A DNA stretch of 64,000 nt from the NCBI GenBank assembly GCA_001465935.1, contig LNKV01000015.1, forward strand, positions 62,001-126,000, written 5' to 3'. Below, piece by piece: positions 45,502-58,818 of the stretch; position 1 is the first letter of the stretch; each line of letters opens with the position of its first letter. The notes under the pieces are model-generated. The model was not told the DNA's origin and did not search any database. It saw only the letters and a list, made by a program, of their open reading frames with translations. The position numbers were made by a program, and so were the translations under genes. The stretch comes from Clarireedia homoeocarpa (taxonomy: Eukaryota; Ascomycota; Leotiomycetes; Helotiales; Rutstroemiaceae).

Positions 45502-46188
45502 TGTGGTACAGAGCACTGCACGGTATCTGGCACGAGATAGCCTATAAGTTCGCCAACTGGGTGTTTGATAGAGGTTGAGGGTTCTTTTTTGTGGAGGAAA
45601 AGAGCAGCTACAATGAAGAAGCATGATGTTTTGTTTATGAATTCCGGCCCGCGATAACCCACTGAAAAGTATTTGCCTATGCTATCCCTACCTCAACAAG
45701 AGCATCGGCACCCTGGTAGATCACCAGCCCTGTATGGTAAAACATCCCACTCTGTAATTGTCTTCCCCAAATCCCGCCTCATCACCCGCTTGCTGAAATT
45801 TGCAGTGTGACGGTTCATGCGCCACTATGGAGCAAACATGGATCACGTGCAAGCGTATTGTTCCTAAAAGCCAATAGGGAAATGATTCCGTGTACCGGGA
45901 CGATCGCTTCTAGGTTTAGTTTTGACGGTGAGAGACAGGTCAGCCGTGTGTGCAGCAAAAAGAAACGGAACAAGAAACAAGGAATCAAAGAAATTTATGC
46001 TTGGTCTGTACAATTTTTATTTCACCGCACATTTAACATTAATTTCACAAATGTGCATTCTTCAATCTCCATTCTTGCAGTTTGCTACGTAGTCAATCTT
46101 ACTGTCATTCGTGCAACTTCATCCACATTAAAGAACTAGGTCTCTGCCACCAAACCTCCAACTATTTGGAACAGAATGCCGAGCCAGC
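45502..46188. other. Spacer AMPP-SLP1
   Basis: 687 bp of 3' flank and promoter; no gene or clear site seen. Confidence 0.4.
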
Positions 46189-49100
46189 ATGGTCTTTGCA
46201 CGTCCTCGGTGTATTGCGGCAGCAACTGCGCTGATATTCATCTACAACCTACCTAGCGGGGTAAATGCTACGAGTGGGCCGATAACCTCCGTCTCAACTC
46301 ATCACGTCCCGGATCCCATTGCGACATGCGAATTTAGGACTATAAACTACATAACAGATAGCCTCCCTCAACTCTGCCTCCGCTCATCATGGAGCAGCAC
46401 AGACTCCCCACTGGCAGTGAAAACAGCTTCTACGGGCATAGCTGGGGCCCATGGAATCCACGAGAGTAATAGAACAGCGAACCCAGGTTCGAGAACACAT
46501 ACGTCCTACGACAAAGTCGCGCAAACAGTGGCAGAAGGCGCTGCAGATGAAGCAAGCCATACGCAGTATGCCCGCCCGACTAGCACGGCGAGCACATCTC
46601 ACGAATCTCCTAGTACCACAATACCTATTGCCGACGCCGAGGAGGGAGAGCTAAATGATGCCTCCTTCCTGTCCTTTGAGGATTGGAAGAAGCAGACCCT
46701 GGAGAAGGCTGGTCAACAAAACTCGGATATTGGGAAGAAGAGATCATCAGAAGCGGCTAGGCGTAGAGAAGCAGAAAGCTTCCACAACCTCGAGGCTTTA
46801 GGTGATGATGGAGAAATTGACTTAGATTTTGGGGCATTTAGGACAGGTGGAAAAACAGAACAAAGCTCTCGAGTCTCTGACAACCAAGACGCCAATCCTT
46901 CTCACGAGTCACAACAAGAACAAGATTCCCCGAAACGAGGGTGGGATCAATACCGGAGCAAAGACGCGGGGAAGACCTGTAAAGAGCGGTTCTCCTATGC
47001 TTCTTTCGACGCAGGGGCCACCATATTGAAGACACACCCAGGAGCTAAAAATGCAAAAGCTATTTTGATAGAGAATAAGGATTCATATATGCTCTCGGAG
47101 TGTAGGACCAAAAACAAGTTCGTGATCATAGAACTCTCGGTAGGGAAATGCATCAACCATGAACAACGATGCAAATGCTGACAGCCAATAGGAGGATATC
47201 TGGATTGACACACTAGTTTTAGCAAATTACGAATTCTTTTCCAGTATGTTGAGAACTTTCCGCGTCAGTGTTAGCGATCGATATCCCGTGAAGTTGGACA
47301 AATGGAAAGATGTGGGTGTTTACGAGGCTCGAAATTCAAGAGAAATACAGGCATTTCTCATAGAGAATCCACAGATATGGGCGAGATATATACGTATCGA
47401 GTTTCTGAGCCATTATGGAAAGGAATATTACTGCCCTCTCTCTCTTGTGAGAGTTCACGGCACTCGTATGCTCGAAAGCTGGAAAGAGACGGAAGCCAAC
47501 AACGACGAGGATGATCTTGAAGAGTCTGAAGAAGCAGCGGAGGAAGAATTCGTTCCGGAAGCAGTAGCAGATGCTGTGCAAACAAGCTCAGCAGAGGTGA
47601 ATCATGTGGAATCAGTCACAGTGACAAAGGTGGAAGCGGTTGCATCTCGTGCTCCTAAGGAAGTACACAAGGAGGAAACACCAATAGAGACACAGGCACC
47701 ACCACAAGCTACCACCCCGTGGAAAACACCTTGTCTTGACGGGCTTGGACTTCTCCTTGGTAACAGGACTAGCATGTGCTCTCCATCGGACACCCCGGAA
47801 AGTGTTCGCACCAGCCAAGCCACTGGTGGAAAAGAGTCAACGAGTGCTAAGCTAACTGTACAAGTTCCACCCACTCCGGAGATGATCTCTACCATTTTCA
47901 CTGACAATGGGATCACATCATCATCGGTGGCTTATACGGGACCTTCAGCTCAGCAAACGTCTTCCGAAGGCCAAGCATCTCTATCTCCATCTTTTATACG
48001 GGAAGCTCATGATGCGTCTACGGCAACTAGGGAAATCTCAGATCCACCCACGTCCGCAAGCTCTGCGACACATGTTGTCAGCAAATCACAGAATATAACT
48101 GCCCAGAACAAGACAAAGTCCACAACCACCTCCTCTGGATCTGGTCCTCTGCCTACCATCCAGGAGAGCTTTTTCAAGGCAGTCTCAAGAAGGCTTCAGT
48201 TACTGGAAACCAATTCAACTTTATCGTTGAAGTACATTGAGGAACAGTCAAGGATGCTACGAGAAGCTTTTACGAAAGTCGAGAAGCGGCAACTACAAAA
48301 GACAACGGAATTTCTCCAAACTCTCAACAGCACCGTCTTGGCAGAGTTACGCGGCTTCCGGCAACAATACGACGAGATCTGGCAATCCACTGTCATATCT
48401 CTAGAGACCCAACGTGAAGAGTCGCGTCGAGAAATCCTTGCTATCAGCACACGCCTTAACATACTCGCTGACGAAGTTGTCTTCCAAAAACGCATGTCCA
48501 TTATCCAATCCGTTCTTCTACTCCTCTGTCTTGGTCTCGTTATCTTCTCCCGTGTCTCCAGCGCTGGTCCATTAGATTTCTCTCTCTACAACAATCGTAG
48601 TCGTATCTTCCGCCGCAGCAGTACAGCAGTCGAATCTCCTCTTGACACGCCTGGTTACAATTCACGCGGAGAAAGAGATGATTACATCGGTAGCGGCAAT
48701 TCATGGATTCCGGTTAGGGAACATCGACGTCAACCTTCCGACGAATCACTCAATTCACGGTCTCGCTCACGCGGCTGGGGTCCACCAACACCAGTATCTA
48801 CCTACTCACGTTCAGACAACGAACTCACACCTCCTCGCTCTTACCACGACGAACCACTGCCAAGTGCCACCTCTACAAACAACGCCAGTACTTCAATGAC
48901 AGGAACCTTCAACGGTAGCGGTACCTTTTCGCGACTGCGTAAAAGCATCACCATGAAAAACTACAATAACCCATCTCAAACATCCACACAGATCCCGCTT
49001 TCCTATCGAGAAAAGGAAAATGAGAAAGAAATTGCCCTCCACCGTAACGGAACATTTGGCCCCGTGCTTCCCCTCCGCTCTACCTCATCATCATCACTTC

Positions 49101-49432
49101 TCTCTGTATCCGATGCAAAAGAACGACGAAGTCGCAGTTCCCTGGCCTGGGCCAGTCCACCTATCAGCGATGCCGACGTCGATGCCAACGTCGAGGCTGA
49201 CGTATATATGGGAGACGGCGATCCGGATCCTATAACGCCTATCGATGATATTGGTGATGGTCCTAGGCATTTTGGGCACGGAGTTACAGAAAACCATGAT
49301 ATCATATCACCTGTTGAACAGGAACAGATACAAGAACAGACCCCAGTACGAATACAGGAACAGATACAGGAAGATCATAATCATGAGCGGAAACCACTAC
49401 CTGCTCTACCAATAGAATCCGAGAGTCCATAG
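46189..49432 (+). CDS. SLP1: SUN-like ER membrane protein Slp1
   Basis: Two exons (46189-47139, 47192-49432; 52-nt intron) encode ~1063 residues. A signal peptide-like start (AAATALIFIYNLPSGVNA) precedes a Ser/Thr-rich lumenal region. The SUN-like domain covers ~263-415: CKERFSYASFDAGATILKTH, DSYMLSECRTKNKFVIIELS, then across the junction EDIWIDTLVLANYEFFSS and EYYCPLSLVRVHG. A coiled coil follows at ~640-740, then one membrane helix near 750-770 (IIQSVLLLLCLGLVIFSRV) and a long Ser/Arg-rich tail. In yeast Slp1 works with Emp65 to protect and fold soluble ER proteins. Domain order fits the Slp1/SUCO class rather than nuclear-envelope SUN proteins, where the SUN domain is C-terminal. Confidence 0.9.
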
Positions 49433-51337
49433 AGGGCAGGTTCGCACGATGAACAAGTGGTTGATTCATCGCTGGCTTAAAATTTTAGAATGTAGTATCT
49501 GCACTTATATATATACCTTGTATCGAGTTCACGCTCGATACTTCATTTAATGTCTTAGCATGGTGTCGGGAGCTTTGGTTTCTATTTGATTTGGTATGGT
49601 TTCGTTGGCATGGATGGGTCTTGTATTGTTAGGAATGAATGAATGCATGAATGAGTTGTCTTTTAAAAGATTTGCTACTCGCCTGTTTTGCGCAGGCTTG
49701 CTTGTGTGAACTTTACTTCATGCGTTGCTTTGCTTTGCTGCCTTGTTCGTACTATGGCATCCAACACTTCCCCCTTCCCTCCCCCCCCCCCTCTCAGTCT
49801 CTCAAGAATCTGAAAAGCTTTTCTAGACTTACCACCTATTAATTCCAAGGCGTAGAAAAGGTATCTAATATCTACCCTTGCTCCACTTGCGGGCTCGATG
49901 CTATCAAAATGGCGTTATCCCAGTAGAAAATCGAATCCATAAATTTATAAGATTATTCTTCTACCCTCCCCTCCCACAATGTCGATACGCCACGCCCCTA
50001 ACCACATACAGGATTGGATTGGATTATTCGAGCCTTCGGCACCAGAGACTCATACACTCACTATACACCATCTAGCTAGCTTCTAGCAATGCATATATAT
50101 GCATACATGACAAGCATCTTCATCTCCATCTCCATCTTCATCTTCATCTTCCGCTCAACTCAACTCAACTCAACTCAACTCAACTACCGCAATCTTATCC
50201 TACCTTCTTCCTTCTTACCTTCCAGCTGCAAACAACTTACAGGACAGCACAGCACAGCACAGCACAGGGCAGCACAAGATAGGACATCTTTTCTCCATCA
50301 CATCACATCACACCACACCACACTACTCCATACCGTACTTGGGAGATAACAAAATTTTTATCAATTAAGGACGGGGGAAGGATATCTATCTATGATATGT
50401 ATGTATGGTATTCTCCCGAGAAGCTTGAGCTAGAGGTACAAGAGAGGTACAGTACAAGTACTAGAACACAAGCCTCGATCTCGGGTTTGCCTACCAGAGT
50501 ACTCATACTCAGCATTCAAGGCGAAAGAAAGCAGGTCAAGTGTCACGCACGTCCTGGTTGGGTCCCGAGTTTGAAAGTATGCGTGCACTTGGTATTCAGG
50601 ATTGCACGCGTGTTGTATGTACTGGATTTCGAGCAATCTTGATTTAAGAAGGTGACTAGGAATTTCTGATAGAAGAGTTTTATTCGAATCCTACTTGTGG
50701 AAATTCTACTTGGACAATTAGGTATTTGCCTATACTAAACTGAGGAGAGGTTACCTAGAACTGCAGGTTTGCTCTTCGTCCAGGGCTTACCGCACCCTTG
50801 GCGACACGTTATTCACAGAGACTTGCCAAAAGGCCCCAGTTCAAGTATTGGGGATTAGGGACTAGTCACTACACACTTACACTGCACAATGAATGGTGAC
50901 TATGAAGCAAAATTTTGATCTATGGCTATCTATGGCTATCTTGATCCTGGGCTCAAAATTGTGGCTCGAAAGCCACCAAAGATGTATGATGTATCAGCTA
51001 TATTTGTGCAATGCCAACGCGAAAACAAGGAAATGTCTTCTCAGAAGCAATTAGCTCCAATAAAGGGAAAAAGAACAAGCATTCAATAAATCTTCCAATC
51101 TGCTTCAAAATGGTTGCCACGACAGTCCAATCAATTGCCCTAGGTGGATCGATCAACAACTGCAAATCAACACATTAGAAATTTTGATGCCGTTGCACGA
51201 TTGTTATGCAGTGCAGTAAAGACCAATACTGGCTGCATCTACTCGACTTTAGTCGTGCGAACTTTCGATGTGATCGTGTACATCTCAATCTTAAGGAAAG
51301 TTAATATTCTCAACATGATATAACGAGATGACATAAT
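49433..51337. other. Spacer SLP1-Mei2-like with simple repeats
   Basis: 1.9 kb of convergent 3' flanks. It holds pentanucleotide arrays at 50154-50326 and no supported gene. Confidence 0.5.
50154..50326. repeat. Three adjacent pentanucleotide microsatellites
   Basis: In order: (CAACT)n around 50154-50185, (AGCAC)n around 50245-50271, and (CATCA/CACCA)n around 50297-50326. All three have a 5-bp period and follow a (CATCTT)-like hexamer tract near 50117-50150. Confidence 0.85.
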
Positions 51338-53861
51338 CTACTCACATGGAGAGTACGCCTGATACGGACTTTGACGGTGAATATCATCCTCATCATCATC
51401 ATCATCATCAAAACCATACTCCTCACGCTCAGCGAGGCTGGTACCGCGGTCGTATTGGGAACGACGACGACGCTGTTCATCTCTGAGGTGCTGTCCCGCA
51501 CTTGGAGCGAAAAGACCTATTCTAGTTAGCAACCGAACCAAAGACTGAGAAAAGGTAAATACATACCGACATGTTCAGCGTTCTCACAGCTTCGCTTGAG
51601 CTTAGAGGCATTGTCCGATGGTGGGAATGTGTCCTCTTGCCCTGCACGACCATAAACATCATTGAGGGTAAAGAAGAGCTACATATGAGTTAGCTGGGCC
51701 AATTGATCATGGAGCGCAATGAGAACAATGAGAATGTACCTTGGGTCTGTAGTGAGGTGGCTCTAGCATCACAGAAGAGTTGCGGAACTTTTGAACAAGA
51801 CAATCTCTTCCCTGAATTGTAGCATATGAGACTTCAGCAACCTTGTCACTCTTGAATCTATGCCACTTCTGGTTGGAGCGGGCGAGAACAAAATCAATGA
51901 TATCCAATGGATCAACGAAGTTGATGAAGGCATAGCCAACATTGCAGTCGTTGGAGAAATCGATTCGAAGATACATGAAGTCATAGCGGCCGTGACTGCT
52001 CTCATCAATGATACTCTTTAACATCGCCTGGTCAACCTTATTCGGAATATTGCGAAGCATGACGGTTGTCCGAACATCAATGCCTTGCTCAATACGGTTG
52101 ATATCAACGTGATTGTGATGACCAGTGGCTTGATTGGAATTTTGACGACCTCTCATCTGGCCTTGAGGGGTCCTAACAGCATTCTGGCGGCGGTTGGAAC
52201 CACGATTGAACTGGGCAATATCGCGAGAGTTTGCAGGTGTCTGAGGCAAATAACCAAAACCTTGATTATAGCACTGCGGGGTTGTTGAAAGTCGATTAAG
52301 CCCCGGCTGAGCAAAAGCACCCGCAGAGAACGCCTGTGGTGAAAATCCTGGGGACACGAAAGCATCATATCCACTATCGGCGATTTGCGGTTGTCTTTGG
52401 AGTGAGCCGGGAAAAGCTGGCTGGAATGGTGTGATAGGAGATGCCGAGTACAAGCTGTTCAAAACGTAGGGAACACTAGTGGGCTGTAATCCAAAAGGAT
52501 TTGCCGCCAAATACGGGATGCCGGTCGGATTAGGACTGCCAGTGTTGAACAATGGGTTGTTTGCAGGAAATCGGGGTGTGTGAACATTGTTGTGAATCGA
52601 AAGCTGACCAAGGGCATCGCTGAGCTCAGATGTATCTGCGGGACGGCGAGTAGGAGTTGAGACTGGTACAGGGTTTTGTCTATGGTTTTCCTTTTGTGCA
52701 ATCTTCTCAAGATCTGGTTGATGGGGTTCGACTTTGACGACAACAGACTGTGAACTATGTTAGCTGCCCGTTGTTTAGATATGAGTAGAAAGTCTCACTC
52801 CAATGATCTTGTTGTTGCAGCGAGCAATTGCTCGCGTGACGAGAGCCGAGTCGGCGAACTCGGCGACCATCCTGAAGGTACCAGCCTCGGTTGCTAGTAG
52901 CTTCTGCCAGGCGTATAACTCACCCTCAGCAGACAAGAGTTCACGAAGAGATTCCTCAAATTCCTTTTTGTCTAACGCAGTGTTGGACGGGTAGCTTGCG
53001 GTCATCATGACTTGGCCCTCGTGAGCTGAAGTGAGGCTCTTCGAATTTGGACTAACGACTGCATTGAAGTCTTTTGCAGGAATGTACTCGACGGCACACT
53101 TAGGGTGATCGAGCTTGATGGCGCTGTAGACTTTCTCTGCTTCGTTAATATCAGTCAGGCGAATGTAAACGGTGTTGTTGCTGATATGAAGTTTTGTCGT
53201 GCCAGTAACACCATGACCCGTCTTTGTTAGCTTCTACTCAGCATATTTGTTAGCAGAAGATCGTGTACAAGGATGGCTGTAAGGGTTGTGAGAGATACTA
53301 ACCTCGAAAGAGAGGCTGACGCTGGAGGAGACATCTGTATCATGATAAATACTGGTTACTTTGATGTATCTCGTAGCACCAGTATCTGTGCTGAATCTCT
53401 AAAGACACGTCAGCAGGCTCATTCTCAAGAGATTCAGTGACTCATACACCATAGCTGGTAACTTCAGGAACACGGACTGGGCTGCTATGAGAAGCAACGA
53501 CATTGTCAAGGTATTGCACTGTGCCCGGGACGAGATTGGTTGTGGAACCATAGGCGACGGCGGGAATTTGGGCTGTCTGAGTAGTGGAACTAGGACCGAC
53601 ACTGTAAGAGAATGGCTGGAATGCAGAGGCGGTGGCAGAAAGCTTCTGATCGGCCTTGCTTCGTGGACCAGCGGTAACGAAAGGGTCCTGGTGATTGCTC
53701 GACAACGGAGCAGACGAGGGTCGAGAATCAGCAGGTTTGGGAGGTCTCACGTCTTCGGGAGAAAACGCAGTGAGGGCAGTATTTGGGGTTCCCTGGACCG
53801 ACTCCACTGCGCCATGAGAAGATGGAGGGGAGTGCCCGTAAGCGTTGTTGAAAGTCGACAT
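51338..53861 (-). CDS. Mei2-like RNA-binding protein
   Basis: Six exons (53448-53861, 53303-53398, 52799-53233, 51740-52747, 51567-51678, 51338-51516) join in frame to ~747 residues. The hallmark is the C-terminal Mei2-type RRM (~540-645): TTVMLRNIPNKVDQAML, DFMYLRIDFSNDCNVGYAF and NFVDPLDIIDFV. Upstream, residues ~140-315 hold weaker RRM-like segments (TRYIKVTSIYHDT; TFRMVAEFADSALVTRAI). The rest is Pro/Gln/Asn-rich. Mei2 of fission yeast binds RNA and promotes meiosis; roles in filamentous fungi are less defined. The last exon ends in an Asp run and SPYQAYSPCE. A GTGAGT at that point could instead splice downstream and give SPY-stop. The leader carries 47 A directly before the start codon. 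Confidence 0.88.
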
Positions 53862-53867
53862 GTGTAG

Positions 53868-53871
<4 letters not shown>

Positions 53872-53918
<47 letters not shown>
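53872..53918 (-). promoter_or_regulatory. A47 tract in the Mei2-like 5' leader
   Basis: An uninterrupted run of 47 T on the + strand, that is A47 in the sense orientation, ending about 10 nt before the ATG of the Mei2-like gene. If transcribed it would be a poly(A) stretch within the 5' UTR. A-rich leaders are known to bind poly(A)-binding protein, as in PAB1 autoregulation. Transcription start is unknown, so it could instead be a promoter dA:dT tract. Confidence 0.6.
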
Positions 53919-55658
53919 CAAAGAGAAGATGGATCGATGTCAAAATTGTGCCTGGAAAAGACGCTGAAATTTCCGAGGAAGCAGAGACAGAGACGAACGG
54001 TAGTGCTCTGCTGAACAAAATAAGGTGCGGTAGATCTCGAGATTAATCAACGGGAGAAAAGGAAGTGTTTGGATGTTCAAGATATTTCCTCAATCTGTGG
54101 GAATGGAATGGAAAAGAAGACTACACCAAAGGCTTTGCTTGATATGTAAAGAATCAAGAGGTAAAGCGGCGAGGGAAAAGAATGAGCAGTAGAAACATCA
54201 AAGTATGTAGGATTTAATAACTTGAATAAATTGATACCGGGACCATCCCCAAGCAATGGTATACCGATAAACGTTTAAGTCGAAGATAGGACGAATCGAG
54301 GAGTCGGTGATGGATCTGATCGAATCTCCAAAAGAGTCAAGACCGATTGGCTTTGAAGGAAACGACAGGAAGGTATAGCAGAAGAAGAAAGTAAAGCAGA
54401 GGAGGAAGGTACATGGACGTAAATATGTTCATATATAGATGGGTTGGATGACTAAGATGAAACGGAAGTGTTTGCGAACGGCGAGGCGAGAGTGAAGATT
54501 CGCCTCCGATGAAAGGCCGCCGCTTCTCTTTTGGGAAGTGGGAGTGGGAGTGGGAGTGGAAGTTGGAGTGGGAGTGGGAGTGGGCGGGTGAATATGAGTA
54601 TGAGGACGAGTATGAGTATGAGGACGAGTATGAGTATGAGTATGAGGACGAGTATGAGTATGAGGACGAGTTTCCTTATGCACCAACCTCATTTTACGTG
54701 TGTGGACCGGAAAGGCTTCCAAGACAGCTTCGGGCCGAACGGAACGTTGCATCGTTGAGACAGAATCCGAACTGAGCATTCACTTGTCGGCGCAGCTCGT
54801 CCCTAGAGTCCTCTACTCGGATGGGAGCAGTCGATATGGACGCCGGTAGGTATATGGTACTGTACAGAGTAGAAGCGAAGTCATTGGATACCCACGAAAT
54901 CGTGAATTCGTGCTTCATTGCTATCTCTGCCGCACTGCTTGCGAAGCCGAATCCCGTTTCTGTGACTCAAATGCTACTTCCAGCTCATACACTCCTACGA
55001 GACTTGCCATTACTTGACCAGCATGTAAGTAGGTAGGTACGCAGGTACGCACGTGCGCACGACCTTGAAGGGTGAATTGTGACGCTTCTCGGACGCTTCT
55101 CGATCTCTTGGATAGAGGGATTCTTGGAGTTCAGATGTCCCCATCACGCCGATATGAGGGAACAGAGCTTTCCATCGACCATGTGTCTGATTACTCCTTC
55201 CATTTTTCTTATTGTTCTCTGAGGGTTGAAACATCCATTATAGGTGCACTAACATTACTTATGGAAGCTGCTGATCCACACAAGTACCTCCATCCTCAAA
55301 TAAATATCATCTTAATATCTGGTTCGAGGATGTGATGGAGCATTAAGGTCTTTCTTTTCTCTATACTGCGGTGCCGCCAGTACGTTTAACCTTTATGCAG
55401 TTGAACTTACCTACAGTAAGTTATTGATTACAGTACGAGTAATATCGCTCTTTAGTTCTTCCGGATCCGGGCGTGATTTTAGACACTTGCAACGACTTCT
55501 AAACCCACCCTTTCCCTCAGCCTGACCCTGATGCCTATCTACCCAATAGTACTTCGTATAAGCATACTCATCCATTAAGAGCTGGACTCCCTCAAAACTT
55601 CTTCCCATGGTCTAGGTTTGTATAAAATTGAAAACTCCATTACCAAATCGCGTTTGCA
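53919..55658. other. Divergent promoter region Mei2-like/SEC15
   Basis: 1.7 kb without a supported gene. It contains the hexamer minisatellites at 54534-54670. Confidence 0.45.
54534..54670. repeat. Adjacent 6-bp minisatellites
   Basis: (GTGGGA)n with a few variants at about 54534-54585, then a TATGAG/GACGAG hexamer array to 54670 arranged in 18-bp higher-order units (tatgagtatgaggacgag). The open frame reading through it is repeat-driven and not a gene. Confidence 0.85.
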
Positions 55659-58557
55659 ATGGCACCTCGAAGGGCGGTGCAGTACGATGACTACCGGCAA
55701 GCTGTACAGCAGGTATGCAACACCTTCCTACATCCTATATGTAGAACTTGTTGATTGACAGCATAAAGATCATATTATCCTCCTCAGATGCCGACTACCT
55801 CGATCAATTAATACCTGCTCTGAAAGATGCCACACTCTCGAATAGAACCGCAGGGCTTATGCGGAGCTTGTCACAATATGCGGACGAACGCGAGGCTGAT
55901 ATCGAGCGCATTGGGCTGACGAAACACGAGGAATTTCTTGCATCGGTCAATCAGCTGCAGCAAGTTCGAGAAGGGACATCCGAACTCACATCTGAAATCC
56001 TCAAACTCAACCAGTCTATTCAAGCGAGCACAGAAAAGCTAGCGGCGCAGAAGGAAGCACTGGTAGACACAAGGGCCGTTCGGCAGAACATCACCGAAGC
56101 ATCAGAAGCATTGAAGGAATCTTTGACAGTATTGCACGCTGTGAACTCGGCACATGGGCAGATACGAAATAAAAATTACTACGCGGCCCTCAAAGCCTTG
56201 GCTGATTTACAAAACGAACATTTGATACCAACCATTCAGAACAAATATGCGACACAGCATAAGCTAGCAGAGATAATTCAAAAGTCCATTCCATCGTCGC
56301 AGAAAGCCATCTCAGAAGCTGTGATGAATGATTTGAATACATGGCTTTACCGAATTCGTGAAACTTCTCAATTTGTAGGAGAGGTGGCTTTCTATCATAC
56401 CCAGACAAGAAGAGAACGACAGAAGGAGCGCATGGAAGCAGATCCGAACAATCCGTATCTCAAGAATTTCAGGCTAAACTCAGCTATTGAGCTAGTATAT
56501 GAGGAGAGTGAAGAATTTGATGTTCTTGATAACGAAGAGCTTCAGGTCGAGTTCCTCCCTCTCTTTGAGTGTTTGCACATTCATGAAGCTCTCGGCCAAA
56601 GCGAGAAATTTAGAGCCGAGTATGCTGCCACAAGAAGACAGCAGAAGGAGCTGTTGATTCCGAGCTCGGTGAATGTGACTAATGATCAAGATGAAACATA
56701 TCTGGGTGCATTACTGGAGGGCATCGCTGGCTTCTCAATAATTGAGAAAGCCACTATGAGAAAAACACACAATTTACGATCCCAAGTCGACGTGCGTAGC
56801 AAGCTGCCAACAAGTGGAAATAATGATTTTCTAACTGGGTGCAGGTCGATGAGTTATGGGATTCCATGTGTACAGCTGCCATCAATTTAACCTCCCAAGC
56901 ACTGGACGAGATCGACGATGCAGCTGTCCTGCTCTCAGCCAAAGCTGTCATGACTTTATTCATTCAGACAATGGAGGTAAGCTTGGCAACACCCTACTTT
57001 TGCAATACAGAACTAACTGCAAGACAGGGTTGGGAATATTCTGTGACTGCACTCGATGCGTTCGTGCTCAACATCTTTGAAAGATATAATGATTCCCTCA
57101 CTCGCAGCTTCGATCTTGACTTCCGACAGGTTCGTTCAAACAGCAATTTACCTACGTCACATAGCTAACTCGCTTAGATTGTTTCCGAGGACGAATATAA
57201 GCCTCTGATCGTTGAAGATGCCGAGGAATTCAAGAAAATGATGGAAGTTACTTGGTATCCGCCGGACAAAGAGAAGCCCCCAGAGGACTCGAAGTAAGTG
57301 AAGTGCGTCCCCAATATTATGAGCATGTCTAACAGCCATCAGACTCCCCTTGGTCCTCCCTTTCTCGTTGATGTACCCGACCTGCTGCATCGTCATCAGA
57401 AACTTTTTGAATCGTTTCTACTACTTCACAGGCGATCATTTTGGACATGAGAATATTATCGATAATGCACTCAGAAAGGTATCTATCATCTCTACCAGTT
57501 GAAGACTGGCAATTGTGCTAATGTGAATCCATCTTCAGTCATTAGACGAGTTACTGGCATATAGTATTTGCGATCCCTTGGTGGAAAAACTAAGCACCTC
57601 ATACCTGAGCCAAATCGTCCAGATTCTCATCAATCTCGAGTACTTCGAAGCGGCCAGTCGAGAATTGGAGGGACTCCTTCAAGCCACACGATCTCCCAAC
57701 TCAGCAGGCGGCCCGACAATACTCACAGCCACGGAGAAATTTACGAATAGCAAAAAAGAAGCAGAGAAGCGTATCTTCGAGCTGGTCAATTCAAAGATTG
57801 ATGATTTGGTCGAAACAGCTGAATATGATTGGTATGGTCCGCTTTGTCGTCACACAAATGCAATTCCACTAACAGTATCTTTCTAGGATGGCTCCGTCTC
57901 TCGTATCAGAACCAAGTAATTATATGCAGACTCTTACAGGCTATCTGCACAATATCATGAGTTCCACGCTGTTAGGACTACCCCGAGAAATCAAAGAACT
58001 CATCTACTTCGACGCGCTTTCGCACGCCGCGAACATGATCCTCGTAAGCACAATTCCTCCCCCATCGATTTCCCTCAAATGACCCACTTCCCCAACCTAG
58101 CATCCCTACCCACTTACTCAATCCACCGTACTCACTCAACCCCTCCCACTATAGGCTCTCCCACTCTCCCCCAACGTCAAAAAGATCAACCCCCACGGTG
58201 TCGCCGCCCTCGCCAAAGATGTCGCCTACCTAAGCGAATTCGTCGATACCCTCGATAACGCGCTTATCTTGAAAGAAAACCTCGACGAATTACAACAGAC
58301 TGTCATGCTCATGCAGACGGACAATCCCGATGAGTTTTACGATATCTCTGTGCGGAACAAGAAGTTTGGAAGGGTGGATGCTTTGAATGGTCCGAAGATT
58401 TTAGAGAAGTATGTTCATCCTTTTTGTCGATTTTGCCTTTGGCTGGAGAGACTGCGTACTAATTTGCTTTCATGACAGACTTACACATACCGTGGCAAGC
58501 CCAACGAAAACCGATCGACTTGCGAATTTCTCATCGAGGTTCGGCATGAAGTCATAG
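55659..58557 (+). CDS. SEC15: Exocyst subunit Sec15
   Basis: Ten exons (55659-55712, 55769-56791, 56845-56976, 57028-57129, 57178-57293, 57343-57478, 57539-57831, 57887-58043, 58155-58408, 58479-58557) give 781 residues, the usual Sec15 size. The exocyst tethers secretory vesicles to the plasma membrane; Sec15 binds Rab Sec4 and Sec10. The N-terminal helix region has DADYLDQLIPALKDATLSN and a coiled coil. NDLNTWLYRIRETSQFVGEV and FECLHIHEALGQ are conserved in the middle. The C-terminal Rab-binding half includes FNRFYYFTGDHF-like sequence in exon 6 and DELQQTVMLMQTDNPDEFYD. Exon 2 joins through acceptor AAAG at 55768, which gives AVQQ-IILSSSD; the nearby CAG is out of frame. Confidence 0.95.
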
Positions 58558-58818
58558 TATCAATACACATCACATTACAGCAACCCATCACTGTTGTCAA
58601 TCGCAAATAACAAAGATAAAAATGTTGATTCTGGGTATTAGAAAAAAGTTATGTGTGCATTCATCATGGACAGCAGTACATACGCCTCATTCGTGCAACC
58701 AGAAAAAGAAACAGACAAAAACTGGGGTTCCATGTTGTTCATGTCCTATCATTGTATTTCCTCCAATTAACTCCATCCCTTACGATCAATCCACGAAACA
58801 ACGTATAGCCGAGTTGTC

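Noticed and set aside
54429..54779. Frames rich in His/Thr/Pro (minus) or Glu/Tyr/Asp (plus) near 54.5 kb
   Set aside because: Generated entirely by hexamer minisatellites.
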